Positions 63,499-64,000 of a stretch of DNA of 64,000 nucleotides are shown piece after piece. The notes under the pieces are model-generated. The model was not told the DNA's origin and did no database searches. It was given only the letters and a program-made list of their open reading frames with translations. How positions within the stretch are numbered: position 1 is the stretch's first letter; each line of letters opens with the position of its first letter. Source of the DNA: Psychrobacter coccoides (lineage in GTDB: Bacteria > Pseudomonadota > Gammaproteobacteria > Pseudomonadales > Moraxellaceae); assembly GCF_017498085.1 (NCBI RefSeq), contig NZ_JAGBKM010000003.1, forward strand, positions 86,033-150,032. Direction: 5' to 3'. The translations under genes were made by a program, and so were the position numbers.

Positions 63499-64000
63499 TT
63501 AAAGCCGGCACGTCTCCTTTTCTAATGCTAATAAATACTGCTTTTTATCTATCCCGCCTGTATAACCACCAAGTCTGCCATCACTAGCGATGACACGGTG
63601 ACACGGAATAACAATACTAAAAGGGTTTTTTCCATTGGCATTGGCCACGGCTCGATAGGCCGTTGGCTGACCGATATTAGCCGCCAGCTGCGCATAACTT
63701 ATGGTTTCCCCATAGGGTATTTCTTGCAAAGCTGCCCATACTCTTTGTTGAAACTCAGTACCTAGTGACAACTCTAGCGGCAGAACAAAAGATTTTCGCT
63801 GACCCTCCGCATACTCTTTAAATTGTTGAATCGTATTTAAAAGCAGCGCTTGCGTTGGATCATTTATACTTAGGCTATTTTTATCCATGAACTCAAAGTC
63901 TTCGTCACTGACTGCATAATGTCTTTTGAGCAGATTTAGAGACTTTGACTCTTGCCATGTCTGTGCAGCCGCTAGCCAGTCAATACTAACCAGTCTTGGG
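63499..64000 (-). CDS. ogt: Methylated-DNA--protein-cysteine S-methyltransferase, partial (5' end outside window)
   Basis: The frame is open from the window edge at 64000 to 63499 (167 codons visible). Repairs O6-alkylguanine by transferring the alkyl group to its own Cys. The catalytic motif is PCHRV (in IVIPCHRVIASDGRLGGY). A helix-turn-helix region reads FQQRVWAALQEIPYGETISYAQLA and the Asn-hinge YRAVANANGKNP is present. An in-frame ATG at 63888 would drop about 38 residues of N-terminal domain, so the true start is most likely beyond 64000. Confidence 0.92.
   Translation of the reverse strand, partial: PRLVSIDWLAAAQTWQESKSLNLLKRHYAVSDEDFEFMDKNSLSINDPTQALLLNTIQQFKEYAEGQRKSFVLPLELSLGTEFQQRVWAALQEIPYGETISYAQLAANIGQPTAYRAVANANGKNPFSIVIPCHRVIASDGRLGGYTGGIDKKQYLLALEKETCRL

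Noticed and set aside
1-64000. CRISPR arrays, tRNA or rRNA genes, prophage
   Set aside because: None seen: no regularly spaced repeats with unique spacers, no cloverleaf recognised in the gaps, no phage genes.

Overview
The window looks like chromosomal core DNA of a gammaproteobacterium of the Moraxellaceae, most likely Psychrobacter. This is inferred from the protein sequences, the moderate GC content, the dnaB-alr and pdxA-rsmA-apaH clusters, the trpG-trpD-trpC block without trpE, and many short palindromic intergenic repeats. I see no prophage, CRISPR array, tRNA, rRNA, transposase or toxin-antitoxin system.

Layout. 1-5547 (minus strand): a Yej-type peptide ABC importer (yejA, yejB, yejE, partial yejF) with gloB inside it and a 170-bp inverted-repeat element between yejA and gloB. 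5935-11848 (minus): serC, a probable DNA polymerase III psi subunit, a 980-residue M48 metalloprotease and lemA. 12054-12211 (minus): the 4.5S signal recognition particle RNA with promoter and terminator. 12582-16461: a SIMPL-domain protein, a DUF4124 protein, and glnA with a sigma-54 promoter and two NtrC-type sites. 16462-20176: trpG, trpD, trpC and an Smr-domain protein. 20305-24634: an MscS channel and a BtuB-like TonB receptor. 24777-27225: an S-adenosylhomocysteine (SAH) riboswitch ahead of ahcY-metF. 27462-30380: rsmE and a PAS-GGDEF-EAL protein. 30783-36679: two paralogous long acyl-CoA dehydrogenases bracketing a ribbon-helix-helix regulator with a clear tandem operator and a PHB-depolymerase-like esterase. 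36868-42119: a large COG4389 membrane protein, then a DMT exporter and an SDR divergent from a LysR regulator. 42268-49663: apaH, rsmA and pdxA (minus), then dnaB, alr and argF (plus). 49985-53968: rpiA divergent from ilvA, an Hsp15-like protein and a small phosphatase. 54139-57289: murB, a DUF218 protein, ccoS and a SafE-like protein. 57465-64000: an RhlB-like helicase, a cold-shock protein, aroQ, an ABC1 kinase, a voltage-gated-type channel, a YebC-family protein and a partial ogt.

Functional threads. One-carbon metabolism is represented by ahcY-metF under a SAH riboswitch. Nitrogen assimilation is represented by glnA with an NtrC/sigma-54 arrangement. Most other genes are housekeeping genes for amino acids, cell wall, replication and RNA.

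The most notable unexplained material is three families of short inverted-repeat elements. R1 is 170 bp, has four copies with TA at each end, and two copies flank rpiA. R2 is about 85 bp, with four copies and one decayed copy. R3 is 106 bp, with two copies having about 28-bp terminal inverted repeats. None encodes a protein. All look like non-autonomous mobile or structured-RNA elements placed in untranslated regions. Other points of interest are the psi subunit with a long disordered insert, the RHH/esterase/acyl-CoA dehydrogenase island, and an eight-copy GAGCAT array upstream of the 4.5S RNA gene.
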